Shown here one piece after another: positions 53,390 through 62,064 of a stretch of DNA of 64,000 nucleotides. Both the position numbers and the translations under genes were made by a program. The stretch is from Candidatus Saccharimonadales bacterium (GTDB lineage Bacteria > Patescibacteriota > Saccharimonadia > Saccharimonadales > Saccharimonadaceae), in assembly GCA_039928925.1 (NCBI GenBank), contig JBDSSF010000001.1, positions 186,001 to 250,000 on the forward strand, given 5' to 3'. The notes beneath the pieces were generated by a model, which saw only the letters and a program-made list of their open reading frames with translations, made no database searches and had not been told where the DNA came from. Each line of letters begins with the position of its first letter. Within the stretch, counting starts at the first letter, position 1.

Positions 53390-54301
53390 ATGGGACTAAC
53401 AATAAAACAAATTCGTGACAATACAGTAAGAGCACGCCACCTATACCAACGAACACGTCAGCAACATTTTGCTGTCGGTGCCTTCAACATTGATAATCAG
53501 GAAACGCTTATCGCTGTTGCACAAGCTGCACAAAAACTAAATGCCCCCGTACTTGTTGAAGTGAGTGACGGCGAAGTTAAAGCAATGGGCATTGAGAACA
53601 TTCGTGACCTTGTTGATAACTACAAAGTTGAGTACGGCGTCGAGATGTATATTAATCTTGACCACAGTCCATCAGTCGAGGCGTGTAAGCGTGCGATAGA
53701 TGCTGGCTACGAGTTCATTCATATTGATATTTCCCAGGCAAATCACGATGCAACAGAAGAAGAAATTATTGAAAAAACCAAAGAGGTCGTTGAATACGCT
53801 AAGTTTACTGGTGCACTTGTTGAAAGTGAACCTCATTATTTTGGTGGTAGTAGTAATGTCCATAAAGAAGATATTGATTACGAAGAAATCAGGAAAACAT
53901 TTTCAACACCAGAACATTCTAAGCAGTTTACAGAAGTAACAGGTGTTGATACATTTGCAGCTGCTGTTGGTAACCTCCACGGGCTTTATCCTGTGCCAAA
54001 ACAGCTAGATCTTGAGCTACTCCAGCAAATTCGTGATGCAATTGACTGCCAGATTAGCCTTCATGGTGGTAGTGGTACACCTCTTCATTTCTTTGAGGAA
54101 GCAGCAAAAATCGGAGTTAGCAAAATTAATATCAATAGCGATATGCGCTATGCGTTCCGTAAAACACTCGAAAAAGTACTTGCTGAAAATCCAGACGAAT
54201 ATGCAATCGTCAAACTTATGCCTCAGGTGTACGGTGCTGTTCAGGCAGTTGTCGAAGAAAAAATTCAAGCATTCGGTAGCGTCGGTAAGGCTGTCGTTTA
54301 G
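53390..54301 (+). CDS. fba: Class II fructose-bisphosphate aldolase family protein
   Basis: 303 residues. FAVGAFNIDNQETLIAVAQA, the metal His in MYINLDHSPSVEACKRAID, then EPHYFGGS and LHGGSGTPLHFFEEAAKIGVSKININ. AAGGAG before the ATG. Cleaves or forms fructose-1,6-bisphosphate, or a related ketose; sequence spacing differs a little from E. coli Fba. Follows tkt after 9 nt. Confidence 0.9.
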   Translation: MGLTIKQIRDNTVRARHLYQRTRQQHFAVGAFNIDNQETLIAVAQAAQKLNAPVLVEVSDGEVKAMGIENIRDLVDNYKVEYGVEMYINLDHSPSVEACKRAIDAGYEFIHIDISQANHDATEEEIIEKTKEVVEYAKFTGALVESEPHYFGGSSNVHKEDIDYEEIRKTFSTPEHSKQFTEVTGVDTFAAAVGNLHGLYPVPKQLDLELLQQIRDAIDCQISLHGGSGTPLHFFEEAAKIGVSKININSDMRYAFRKTLEKVLAENPDEYAIVKLMPQVYGAVQAVVEEKIQAFGSVGKAVV

Positions 54302-54327
54302 TTTTAGAGTAACTGCGTCATATCCCG

Positions 54328-55227
54328 CTACGTATTTATGTGGTGAAGTACTTGTTTGCCAGTTTTTAACTGTCTATCAATTCGTGAACGCTCGGTACAG
54401 TATACATCCCAAAATGCTTTCATATGTTTTGGCATGAAAGTAAGTGGACAGCCGACAATTGGCGAGTCAGTGGGGAGCTCGATATCTTCAATTGTAACCA
54501 TAGGCTCTGTTGATGGGTCGGAGACTGCCATGTCACTGGCAAATATTATCGGTTTACCCTGGAAATCGACAAACCTACGTAGTACCGGTGCTTTTCCTGG
54601 GTAATCTGGCCTGAAAGCAAGCCAGTGTGATACTTCATCGCTACTGATAGTGAGTAAATCTTTTAAGTCCAAAATAGGTCCAACTGAAGCAGATTGCCAT
54701 TGAAGATATGTATCACGAAAGGCAACGAATTGGCGGTTATGCATTAACGCGATATGACGTGCAATTCCACTTGTTTTAGGATGGCACAGCTGATCGGCCG
54801 GAGCCAGAGGCGCTAGCGTATCATAGATATTTTCAGTAGCATTGAGTGCAGTCTGGATACCTGCAATAAATGTATCGTCAAATGAAGACCAGCGGTTCTC
54901 ATTTTGTCGGTGACGACATTGTTGGGATTCTTCTAAATATTCAATCGTGTCATAAAATTTTGGGTTAGACTGGATGAGCATATACGCACGTTCAAGTTCT
55001 GATGCGATTGTCCTACTCAGTGAACGCTGTGTTTGAGTCTGTCTTATATCACTATCACTGTCGCTATAAGCAAGAAGGAATTTATTCATCGCCGCATCGA
55101 TGACTTTAGCTGACTCACCATAGTGGGGAGGCTTTAGCTCGCTTTCTGGCGCGCTCTTGCCAGGAAATGGGCATGACTCTTCACTGCTAAATTGACGAGC
55201 CGCTTGAGAACGAGGGGTTGATGGCAT
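54328..55227 (-). CDS. Hypothetical protein, 299 aa
   Basis: Mostly helical and soluble. A low-complexity N-terminus (SSEESCPFPGKSAPESEL), a central SRTIASELERAYMLIQSN, and a C-terminal part with VSDPSTEPMVTIEDIELP and CPLTFMPKHMKAFWDVYC. No family recognised. It lies alone between fba and a PfkB gene on the opposite strand. Confidence 0.55.
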   Translation of the reverse strand: MPSTPRSQAARQFSSEESCPFPGKSAPESELKPPHYGESAKVIDAAMNKFLLAYSDSDSDIRQTQTQRSLSRTIASELERAYMLIQSNPKFYDTIEYLEESQQCRHRQNENRWSSFDDTFIAGIQTALNATENIYDTLAPLAPADQLCHPKTSGIARHIALMHNRQFVAFRDTYLQWQSASVGPILDLKDLLTISSDEVSHWLAFRPDYPGKAPVLRRFVDFQGKPIIFASDMAVSDPSTEPMVTIEDIELPTDSPIVGCPLTFMPKHMKAFWDVYCTERSRIDRQLKTGKQVLHHINT

Positions 55228-55287
55228 ATGTCCATTTGTACCCTATACTAGATTAAAAACCAAGCGTAAGTGGTATACTATTTTCAT

Positions 55288-56265
55288 ATGACTACAAAAA
55301 AATTGAAGATACTTTCCATAGGAGCTGCAGTACAAGATGTATTCCTCAGCCACAGTGATGAATTTAAACCTGTAAGCGAAAAATCTGTTCACGAACAGTT
55401 CATGAAACTCGAACTTGGTGCTAAAGCAGATGTGAACAATATTGATTTTAGTACAGGTGGTGGAGCGACAAATGCTGCTGTTACATTTGCACGTCAAGGC
55501 ATTCACAGTCAATTTATGGGAACGATTGGTCATGATCCAGCTGGGCTCGCGGTACTCGATGATCTCGATCGTGAAGGCGTTGATACTGCCGGAGTAAGCT
55601 ATTCACCGAAATACAACACCGGCTATTCAGTCCTCCTCCTTGCACCAACTGGCGAACGAACTATCCTTACGTACCGCGGTGCCAGTACTCACTATGATGC
55701 TAATAATTTTGACTTAAAAGACTCAGATGCAGATTGGCTATACGTATCGAGTATGGCAGGTAGTATGGATGCGCTTCATACTATTTTTGAACAAGCTAAG
55801 AATCTGGGCATAAAGGTATTTTTTAATCCTGGAAAGGGTGAGCTTGCACATACGACAAAGCTAAAATCACTTCTTGAGGATGTTGATGTTCTCTCTCTTA
55901 ATAAAGAAGAGATTCAGACGATCGTTGAAGGTACTGATCTTGAGAGCCTCGTACGTCATGCACATCACTACGTACCAACAGTTGTCATTAGCGATGGCCC
56001 AAATGGGGTTATGGCAAGCGATGGCAAAACGATTGTTCGTGCTGGTATGTATGAAGATGTAAAAGTAATTGACCGAACGGGTGCTGGTGATGCGTTTGGA
56101 TCTGGCTTCCTGAGCCAATGGGCAGCAGGAGAGTCGTTAAAACAGTCAGTGCTATTTGCTAGCGCAAACTCGACATCTGTCGTAAATAAAATTGGTGCTA
56201 AAAAAGGCATTCTACATAAAGATACTCATCTTCATGAAATGCCACTGCACGAAAAACCCTTCTAG
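55288..56265 (+). CDS. PfkB-family carbohydrate or nucleoside kinase
   Basis: 325 residues from ATG 55288; TATACT at 55274-55279 is 8 nt upstream. STGGGATNAAVTFARQG (substrate site), GERTILTYRGAS, and the anion-hole motif RTGAGDAFGSGFLSQW with catalytic Asp. Could be a ribokinase, adenosine kinase or sugar-phosphate kinase. CPR genomes often lack classic phosphofructokinase, but no evidence assigns that role here. Confidence 0.85.
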   Translation: MTTKKLKILSIGAAVQDVFLSHSDEFKPVSEKSVHEQFMKLELGAKADVNNIDFSTGGGATNAAVTFARQGIHSQFMGTIGHDPAGLAVLDDLDREGVDTAGVSYSPKYNTGYSVLLLAPTGERTILTYRGASTHYDANNFDLKDSDADWLYVSSMAGSMDALHTIFEQAKNLGIKVFFNPGKGELAHTTKLKSLLEDVDVLSLNKEEIQTIVEGTDLESLVRHAHHYVPTVVISDGPNGVMASDGKTIVRAGMYEDVKVIDRTGAGDAFGSGFLSQWAAGESLKQSVLFASANSTSVVNKIGAKKGILHKDTHLHEMPLHEKPF

Positions 56266-56912
56266 TCTTCTCGTTGCTCTACAGGTAGACTATTTAAATA
56301 GTTGGTCTTTTCGTTCAGTAGATTTTTAATGTTAATAGCACCAGACGTTACGATTGCTGCAGTTGCAAGATGTTGATGTAGTGTTCTGGGTGCAAAACGC
56401 TCAAGAGTTGTATCTGTTGATACGAGCGATGCTCCGCGAATAGCAGTGGTTGTTTTTCCTTGCCAGCCGGCACTAATATCTACAGCACCGTCTGTCGCGC
56501 CTTTAACATGTGACCGCACAAGTGTGACGGCAATATCTCGGCCAAGACGTGTTATTAGGTGATGTATCGTTAAGTTACCGCGCTGATACTGAGCAAATTC
56601 CCAAATAAAGAAATCAAATTTATCCATCAGTGGATCAAACTCTTTGCCAAATTCTGTCTGTCCATCAAAAGTTTTTGCGATAACACCATCAGCTTTATCG
56701 CTCAGCATAATAGCGAGACTTGCAATGATATCGGCTGAAGAAGGCTTTCCTTTTCGATGAAGCTCGTGAATCAGACGTGCTGCAGGTCGAGCAGCTGAAG
56801 TCATGTTTGCAAGTATAGCCGCCGTTTTTTCACTTGGACGCATCTCAGGCCATGACTCGATAGTGTTTTCGAGTGAGGCAAGAAGAGGGAGTTCCTTTGA
56901 TGAGAATGACAT
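56262..56912 (-). CDS. CDP-alcohol phosphatidyltransferase-like membrane protein
   Basis: 216 residues. The signature DKADGVIAK...GKEFDPLMDKFD follows the D-x2-D-G-x2-A-x8-G-x3-D-x3-D pattern of the family (with K for R), followed by membrane-like segments. Such enzymes make phospholipids from CDP-diacylglycerol. The N-terminal 60 residues are longer and more polar than usual, so the assignment is moderate. Overlaps the PfkB stop by 4 nt, convergent. Confidence 0.65.
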   Translation of the reverse strand: MSFSSKELPLLASLENTIESWPEMRPSEKTAAILANMTSAARPAARLIHELHRKGKPSSADIIASLAIMLSDKADGVIAKTFDGQTEFGKEFDPLMDKFDFFIWEFAQYQRGNLTIHHLITRLGRDIAVTLVRSHVKGATDGAVDISAGWQGKTTTAIRGASLVSTDTTLERFAPRTLHQHLATAAIVTSGAINIKNLLNEKTNYLNSLPVEQRED

Positions 56913-57010
56913 ATCTTATAATAGTATGGTTTTGACGGATAGATATGGCAAGCATAAGCATGCTATAATATGGCCAGTATAAAATGAGTTTAGGGATATG
57001 AGGTGATTAC

Positions 57011-58510
57011 GTGGCCAAAGCGTTACAAGATTTACTGAGCAATAACCATCCATTGTTCACTACAACAATCCATCAGCTTGAGCAAGCTTCGGGAAGTAGT
57101 AATATCGATGTGCGTTTAATTGCGGACATCACACATGCTGCACACAATGTCATGCGTCAACTTGGGCTTGATACAGCCGACACGACAAGTGTCGAGCTAT
57201 ATAAAGCGCTTACAGCAACTGCAGTATCCGGACAAGCCGAGAACCTACTCATCAATACAAGTTACGTCCTCATAAACCTTGGAGACGGTCCAATATCATT
57301 TAATATTCAGGACGTTATAGATAATCATCATCACGAACTTGATTTTGAACATCGTGTTTCGACACATGGTCAATTACATCTTCGGAGTGAAATTGTTAAA
57401 CGTTATGCTGACAGTGATCGATCAGATAATAAAATAATTACCGCACTCGCCGCGGAGATTGGCCTACATTACATGAATCCAACCGACACAGACCATACAG
57501 AAAATTCGATTAATAAAACACCACATATTTTGGCGATTGGTGATATTTTCACAGACGCATTTATTACGCTTGGTGATGATACCGCAAAGATCTTTAAAGA
57601 AGGTGATACAGAATGGTTGGCAGTACCGTTTGGACGTAAGCCACCATACGAACGTGTTGATATTGTTAAATCGGTTGGACCATCGCCAAACGTTGCTGTC
57701 TCGATCGCACGACTTGGTTATTCAGCTGGCCTCATGGCATGGATTGGTGGTGATGCGACTGGCGAGGAAGCGATTGATCATCTAAAAGCCGAACATGTTG
57801 CGACTGATTCGATGATCGTAGAATCTGATAAGGCAACAAGCTACTGGTATGTTCTTTGCTACAAAGCCGATCGTACGATGTTGGTGAAGAGTGAAAAGTA
57901 TCGATACGAATGGCGTGACCCTGCAACAGCTCCAGACTGGATCTACCTTGCATATCTTGGAGAGGACTCATGGCCACTTCACGAAGGTTTACTTGACTAT
58001 CTTGAACGTAACCCAAGCGTTAACTTTGCGCTCCAGCCAGGAACATTCCAATTCGAATGGGGCCTTGAGAAGATGAGAAGCTTCTACAAGCGAAGTAGAA
58101 TTGTCCTCATGAACCGCGAGGAAGCTATGGATGTCACTGGACTTCCTCATGATTCTGTAAGAAACCTTGCAAATGGTCTTCATGATCTTGGACCAGAAAT
58201 CGTTGTTATCACTGATGGACCAAATGGATCATTTGTATCACAGAACGGTCGACTTCTTACTATTCCAAACTATCCTGATCCAGTTCCGCCAGTTGAACGT
58301 ACCGGTGCAGGTGATGCTTTCTCTTCAACATTCGTCGCCGCAGTTGCTGCAGGTGAATCTGTAGAAACTGCACTATCTTGGGCTCCAATTAACTCAATGA
58401 ATGTCGTACAGCATGTCGGCGCTCAGGCTGGGCTACTTACGAAAGAGAAGCTTCTTGAATATTTACAAAATGCACCAGAGGATTACCGAGTGACAGAGGT
58501 ACAGGAATAA
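57011..58510 (+). CDS. PfkB-family kinase with a 170-aa N-terminal extension
   Basis: 499 residues from GTG 57011 (GAGGTGA before it). Residues about 1-170 are helical with no match (ALTATAVSGQAENLL, LHLRSEIVKRYADSD). The kinase starts near 175 (ILAIGDIFTDAFITLGDD) and has SVGPSPNVAVSIARLGY and the catalytic ERTGAGDAFSSTFVAA. Related to but longer than the kinase at 55288. Fusion partner unknown; followed 1 nt later by a LOG-like gene. Confidence 0.75.
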   Translation: MAKALQDLLSNNHPLFTTTIHQLEQASGSSNIDVRLIADITHAAHNVMRQLGLDTADTTSVELYKALTATAVSGQAENLLINTSYVLINLGDGPISFNIQDVIDNHHHELDFEHRVSTHGQLHLRSEIVKRYADSDRSDNKIITALAAEIGLHYMNPTDTDHTENSINKTPHILAIGDIFTDAFITLGDDTAKIFKEGDTEWLAVPFGRKPPYERVDIVKSVGPSPNVAVSIARLGYSAGLMAWIGGDATGEEAIDHLKAEHVATDSMIVESDKATSYWYVLCYKADRTMLVKSEKYRYEWRDPATAPDWIYLAYLGEDSWPLHEGLLDYLERNPSVNFALQPGTFQFEWGLEKMRSFYKRSRIVLMNREEAMDVTGLPHDSVRNLANGLHDLGPEIVVITDGPNGSFVSQNGRLLTIPNYPDPVPPVERTGAGDAFSSTFVAAVAAGESVETALSWAPINSMNVVQHVGAQAGLLTKEKLLEYLQNAPEDYRVTEVQE

Positions 58511-58511
58511 A

Positions 58512-59120
58512 ATGCGCTATCAAATTTGTGTGTCGGGCGCTGCAAGCGGCGACACAGTCCAGTCATCGCACCAACTAGCATTTGATATAGGTCATGCAAT
58601 TTCTTCACGCGGTAAGACGCTACTTACAGGAGCGACCGTGGGACTGCCGCATTATGCGGCAATGGGTGCAACGAGCGTAAAAGGTAAGAGAGGAATCTCT
58701 ATTGGTTTTTCACCTGCTAGTTCGTTTCGCGAGCATGTTGCCACGTACCGTCTTCCAACTAAAGAGTTTGACTACATTAACTTCACTGGTATGGAGTATG
58801 TTGGACGTGACGTCCACCTGGTGCGTAGTTGCGATGCTATCATTACTGTAGGTGGCCGCATGGGTAGTTTACACGAACTCTCAACTGCGCTTGAAAGTCG
58901 TAAAGTCTGCGGTGTATTAATCGGAAGTGGCGGTCTTGCGGATTTCACAAAAACACTGCTTGAAAATATCGAAGCACCTGGTGCAAAAGATATTATTTAC
59001 GATACCGATCCAGAAAGAATTGTTGACCGTATTATTGATGCACTTGATAAAAAGTATGCAGATTTTCAAGATGACGGTACCGACAGTCAAATTAGTTCAA
59101 AGCGCGCTGGTCGTGGATAA
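58512..59120 (+). CDS. LOG-like (lysine decarboxylase superfamily) nucleotide-binding protein
   Basis: 202 residues, Rossmann-like fold: YQICVSGAASGDTVQSS, TLLTGATVGLPHYAAMGA, and GGRMGSLHELSTALES, which takes the place of PGGxGTxxE. These proteins cleave nucleotide 5'-monophosphates to give free bases, or act as nucleotide sensors; the active-site Glu is kept (HELS). Role unsettled. Co-transcribed with the PfkB fusion. Confidence 0.65.
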   Translation: MRYQICVSGAASGDTVQSSHQLAFDIGHAISSRGKTLLTGATVGLPHYAAMGATSVKGKRGISIGFSPASSFREHVATYRLPTKEFDYINFTGMEYVGRDVHLVRSCDAIITVGGRMGSLHELSTALESRKVCGVLIGSGGLADFTKTLLENIEAPGAKDIIYDTDPERIVDRIIDALDKKYADFQDDGTDSQISSKRAGRG

Positions 59121-59136
59121 ATTGCTTGTGATTAGC

Positions 59137-59170
59137 TTAATCTAATGCTTAAATGAAAGCATTAGATTAA
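59137..59170. terminator. Intrinsic terminator
   Basis: A 14-bp stem TTAATCTAATGCTT with loop AAATGA after the LOG-like gene. The poly-T part is short (TGGAGTTTTT). Confidence 0.7.
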
Positions 59171-59181
59171 TGGAGTTTTTC

Positions 59182-60027
59182 ATGAGTAGGCAACGTAACC
59201 AATCCGGCAGTGCTCTAACCATTATTGTCATCTTAGTTGTAATTGCAGTTCTTAGTACTCTCGGTATTGTTTTTTGGCAAAAGTATATGAGTGCAAAGCC
59301 AACAGTATCCTCCATTGACACTTTTTCAGATTGTAAAAAGGACACTGCGAGCAAGATGCTTATCACATTGCCAGAGCAGTGCGTTACCGCTGACGGTAAA
59401 ACGTTTACAGATGTCTCTCAAAAAATTAATCCAAACGCAGATCTTACAGAAGTCGTAGCTAGTTCGCTAGTTGACCGTGAGCTGACACTTCATTACCCGA
59501 AAAGTTGGACAATTGTAACTGACGAACAGGGTAATAAAAATAGCATCCAGGAGCCTTATCTAAAGAATGTAAAAATAACGAGTCCAAGTGGGAAGTTCTC
59601 GATTAGGTTTAATATTATGAAAAATGGAGGACTTGGTGGTGCATGTGACCCAGAAACCGTTAAGGTCACAAAACTTGAAACAACGCTTTTATCCAGTCTA
59701 CCGAATCTTCGATTCGCCGAGTCAATCCTACACTTTACTGATCAAAATTCAGATACATACACATATAGATCGGAGATACAGCGTCTATCACCCGAAATCT
59801 TAGCAACGAAAGTTGGTGGCACAGGTTGCAATTTCATGTACGCTGGTTTGTTCAGTAAGGGTAGTGTGGATATGGGTGAAAATGGCAGCCTAGCAAGTGT
59901 TTCTATTGTTGCAAATGCACTAGAAAGTGATACACAAATCACTGATAAACAAAAAATAATCGATGCGCTGAGCGGCGCGGAGTATAACACTGCAAAACGC
60001 ATCCTACTGACCCTGACAGATACGTAG
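59182..60027 (+). CDS. Membrane-anchored outer protein, unknown
   Basis: 281 residues from ATG 59182, with GGAG 7 nt upstream (an ATG at 59170 lies inside the terminator stem). An N-terminal helix (LTIIVILVVIAVLSTLGIV) is followed by an outer domain with Cys at FSDCKKD, EQCVTAD, GGACDP and GTGCNF. No family recognised. Not obviously linked to uvrB, which has its own -10 box. Confidence 0.6.
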   Translation: MSRQRNQSGSALTIIVILVVIAVLSTLGIVFWQKYMSAKPTVSSIDTFSDCKKDTASKMLITLPEQCVTADGKTFTDVSQKINPNADLTEVVASSLVDRELTLHYPKSWTIVTDEQGNKNSIQEPYLKNVKITSPSGKFSIRFNIMKNGGLGGACDPETVKVTKLETTLLSSLPNLRFAESILHFTDQNSDTYTYRSEIQRLSPEILATKVGGTGCNFMYAGLFSKGSVDMGENGSLASVSIVANALESDTQITDKQKIIDALSGAEYNTAKRILLTLTDT

Positions 60028-60039
60028 TATAATAGTTGG

Positions 60040-62013
60040 GTGGATCACAAATTTCGTCTTGAAACTAACTACCAACCAACCGGTGACCAGCCGAGTGCTA
60101 TTAGGCAGCTAATAGATGGTCTTGATAGTGGTGTCCGGGAGCAAACACTTCTTGGAGTTACTGGCTCCGGTAAGACATTTACAATGGCAAATATTATTGC
60201 TGATCGTCAAGTTCCAACGCTTGTTATGGCACATAACAAGACGCTAGCTGCACAGTTATTTTCCGAATTTAAACAGTTTTTTCCTGATAGTGAAGTCCAT
60301 TATTTTGTTAGCTACTTCGACTACTATCAGCCAGAAGCTTACATGGCTAGCAGTGATACTTATATTGAAAAAGACAGTAAGATTAACGACGAGATAGACC
60401 GCCTTCGTCATTCAGCTACCGCAGCCCTCCTCACAAGACGAGACACAATCATTGTTGCCAGTGTTAGCTGTATTTACGGTATTGGCTCACCTGATGATTA
60501 TTCTGAGATGTCTATCACAGTAAAGACAGGTGAGAGCCGACAGCAAGATAAATTTGTGCGTTTACTTACTGACATTCAATACCAGCGTAATGATATCGAT
60601 TTTCATCGTGGAACATTCCGCGTAAAAGGTGATGTCGTTGATGTTTTTCCAGCTGGTAGCGATGTTGCATACCGTATTGAATTTTTTGGCGACGAAGTTG
60701 ATCGTATTACACGCATTGATCCTCTAACAGGTGAGATTCTTGGTGAACCAAAAGAAACAACGATCTTCCCAAGTAGTCACTATGTTACGCCAAAGCAAAA
60801 GCTTGAGCGAGCAATTGAGAATATCAAAATAGAATTTGATCAGCGAATGGAATGGTTCGAGAAAAATGATAAATTACTTGAAGCTCAACGGCTTGGCCAA
60901 CGGACAAAGTATGACATTGAAATGCTTGAAGAGACAGGCTTTGTAAAAGGTATTGAGAATTATAGCCGGTACCTCACTAACCGCGAACCAGGCGAACAAC
61001 CAGCAACACTCATGGACTATTTTCCTGATGACTTCCTTTTATTAGTCGACGAAAGTCACCAAACTCTCCCGCAAATCAGGGGTATGTTCAATGGTGATAG
61101 GGCTCGAAAAGAAGTGCTAGTTGATTATGGTTTCCGACTCCCCTCAGCTCTCGATAATCGTCCACTCACATTTACGGAGTTTGATCGACATATTAACAAA
61201 GCAATTTATGTTTCAGCTACACCAGGTGATTATGAACTTGCACATAGTCCTGAACCTGCACAGCAAATTATTCGTCCAACAGGACTATTAGATCCTGAGA
61301 TCTCAATTCGTCCAACAAAAGGGCAGATAGATGATTTAATTGCTGAGATTCGTGAACGAACCGCAAAAAATCAACGTGTTCTCGTAACAACACTTACAAA
61401 ACGTATGGCTGAAGATTTATCTGCGTACTTGCTTGAGATCGGCATGAAGACTGCATACATTCACAGTGATGTAGATACACTTGAAAGAGGTGATATCCTT
61501 AATGATCTTCGAAGCGGTGTGTACGATGTACTTATAGGCATTAACTTACTCCGAGAGGGACTTGATCTTCCTGAGGTAAGTATGGTTGCGATCATGGATG
61601 CCGATAAAGAAGGTTTTCTCCGTTCTGAAAGCGCACTCATCCAAACAATTGGCCGCGCAGCTCGTCATCAAGAGGGTAAAGTACTTATGTACGCAGATAA
61701 GATTACCCGCTCAATGCAGGCTGCGATTGACGAAACTAATAGGCGACATACAATTCAGGAAGCATATAACACTGAACATGGCATCACGCCGACGAGCATC
61801 GCGAAGAGTATTGACGAGGGTCTTCGAGCAATTATTCCAGATAAAGATAAGAACAAGAAACCAACACTTGATCTTAAGAAAATTCCAAAAGATGAATATA
61901 AGTCACTTATGAAAGATCTTACAGGACAAATGGAACTCGCCAGTGCCAATCTTGAATTTGAAAAGGCCGCAGAACTACGAGATATGATTGCTAGTATTAA
62001 AGAAAAACTTTAG
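60040..62013 (+). CDS. uvrB: Excinuclease ABC subunit B
   Basis: 657 residues from GTG 60040; TATAAT at 60028-60033 is 6 nt upstream, so the mRNA is probably leaderless. Helicase Walker A GVTGSGKT at 39-46, damage-binding hairpin region [11 protein letters not shown], motifs [26 protein letters not shown] and [10 protein letters not shown], and a C-terminal UVR domain ([13 protein letters not shown]). Complete. The UvrA-like protein at 2656 probably does not pair with it. Confidence 0.95.
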   Translation: MDHKFRLETNYQPTGDQPSAIRQLIDGLDSGVREQTLLGVTGSGKTFTMANIIADRQVPTLVMAHNKTLAAQLFSEFKQFFPDSEVHYFVSYFDYYQPEAYMASSDTYIEKDSKINDEIDRLRHSATAALLTRRDTIIVASVSCIYGIGSPDDYSEMSITVKTGESRQQDKFVRLLTDIQYQRNDIDFHRGTFRVKGDVVDVFPAGSDVAYRIEFFGDEVDRITRIDPLTGEILGEPKETTIFPSSHYVTPKQKLERAIENIKIEFDQRMEWFEKNDKLLEAQRLGQRTKYDIEMLEETGFVKGIENYSRYLTNREPGEQPATLMDYFPDDFLLLVDESHQTLPQIRGMFNGDRARKEVLVDYGFRLPSALDNRPLTFTEFDRHINKAIYVSATPGDYELAHSPEPAQQIIRPTGLLDPEISIRPTKGQIDDLIAEIRERTAKNQRVLVTTLTKRMAEDLSAYLLEIGMKTAYIHSDVDTLERGDILNDLRSGVYDVLIGINLLREGLDLPEVSMVAIMDADKEGFLRSESALIQTIGRAARHQEGKVLMYADKITRSMQAAIDETNRRHTIQEAYNTEHGITPTSIAKSIDEGLRAIIPDKDKNKKPTLDLKKIPKDEYKSLMKDLTGQMELASANLEFEKAAELRDMIASIKEKL

Positions 62014-62064
62014 CTTTAGTAACCGTCGTTATTCAATCAGAAGCTTGATATACTCATATTTAGC

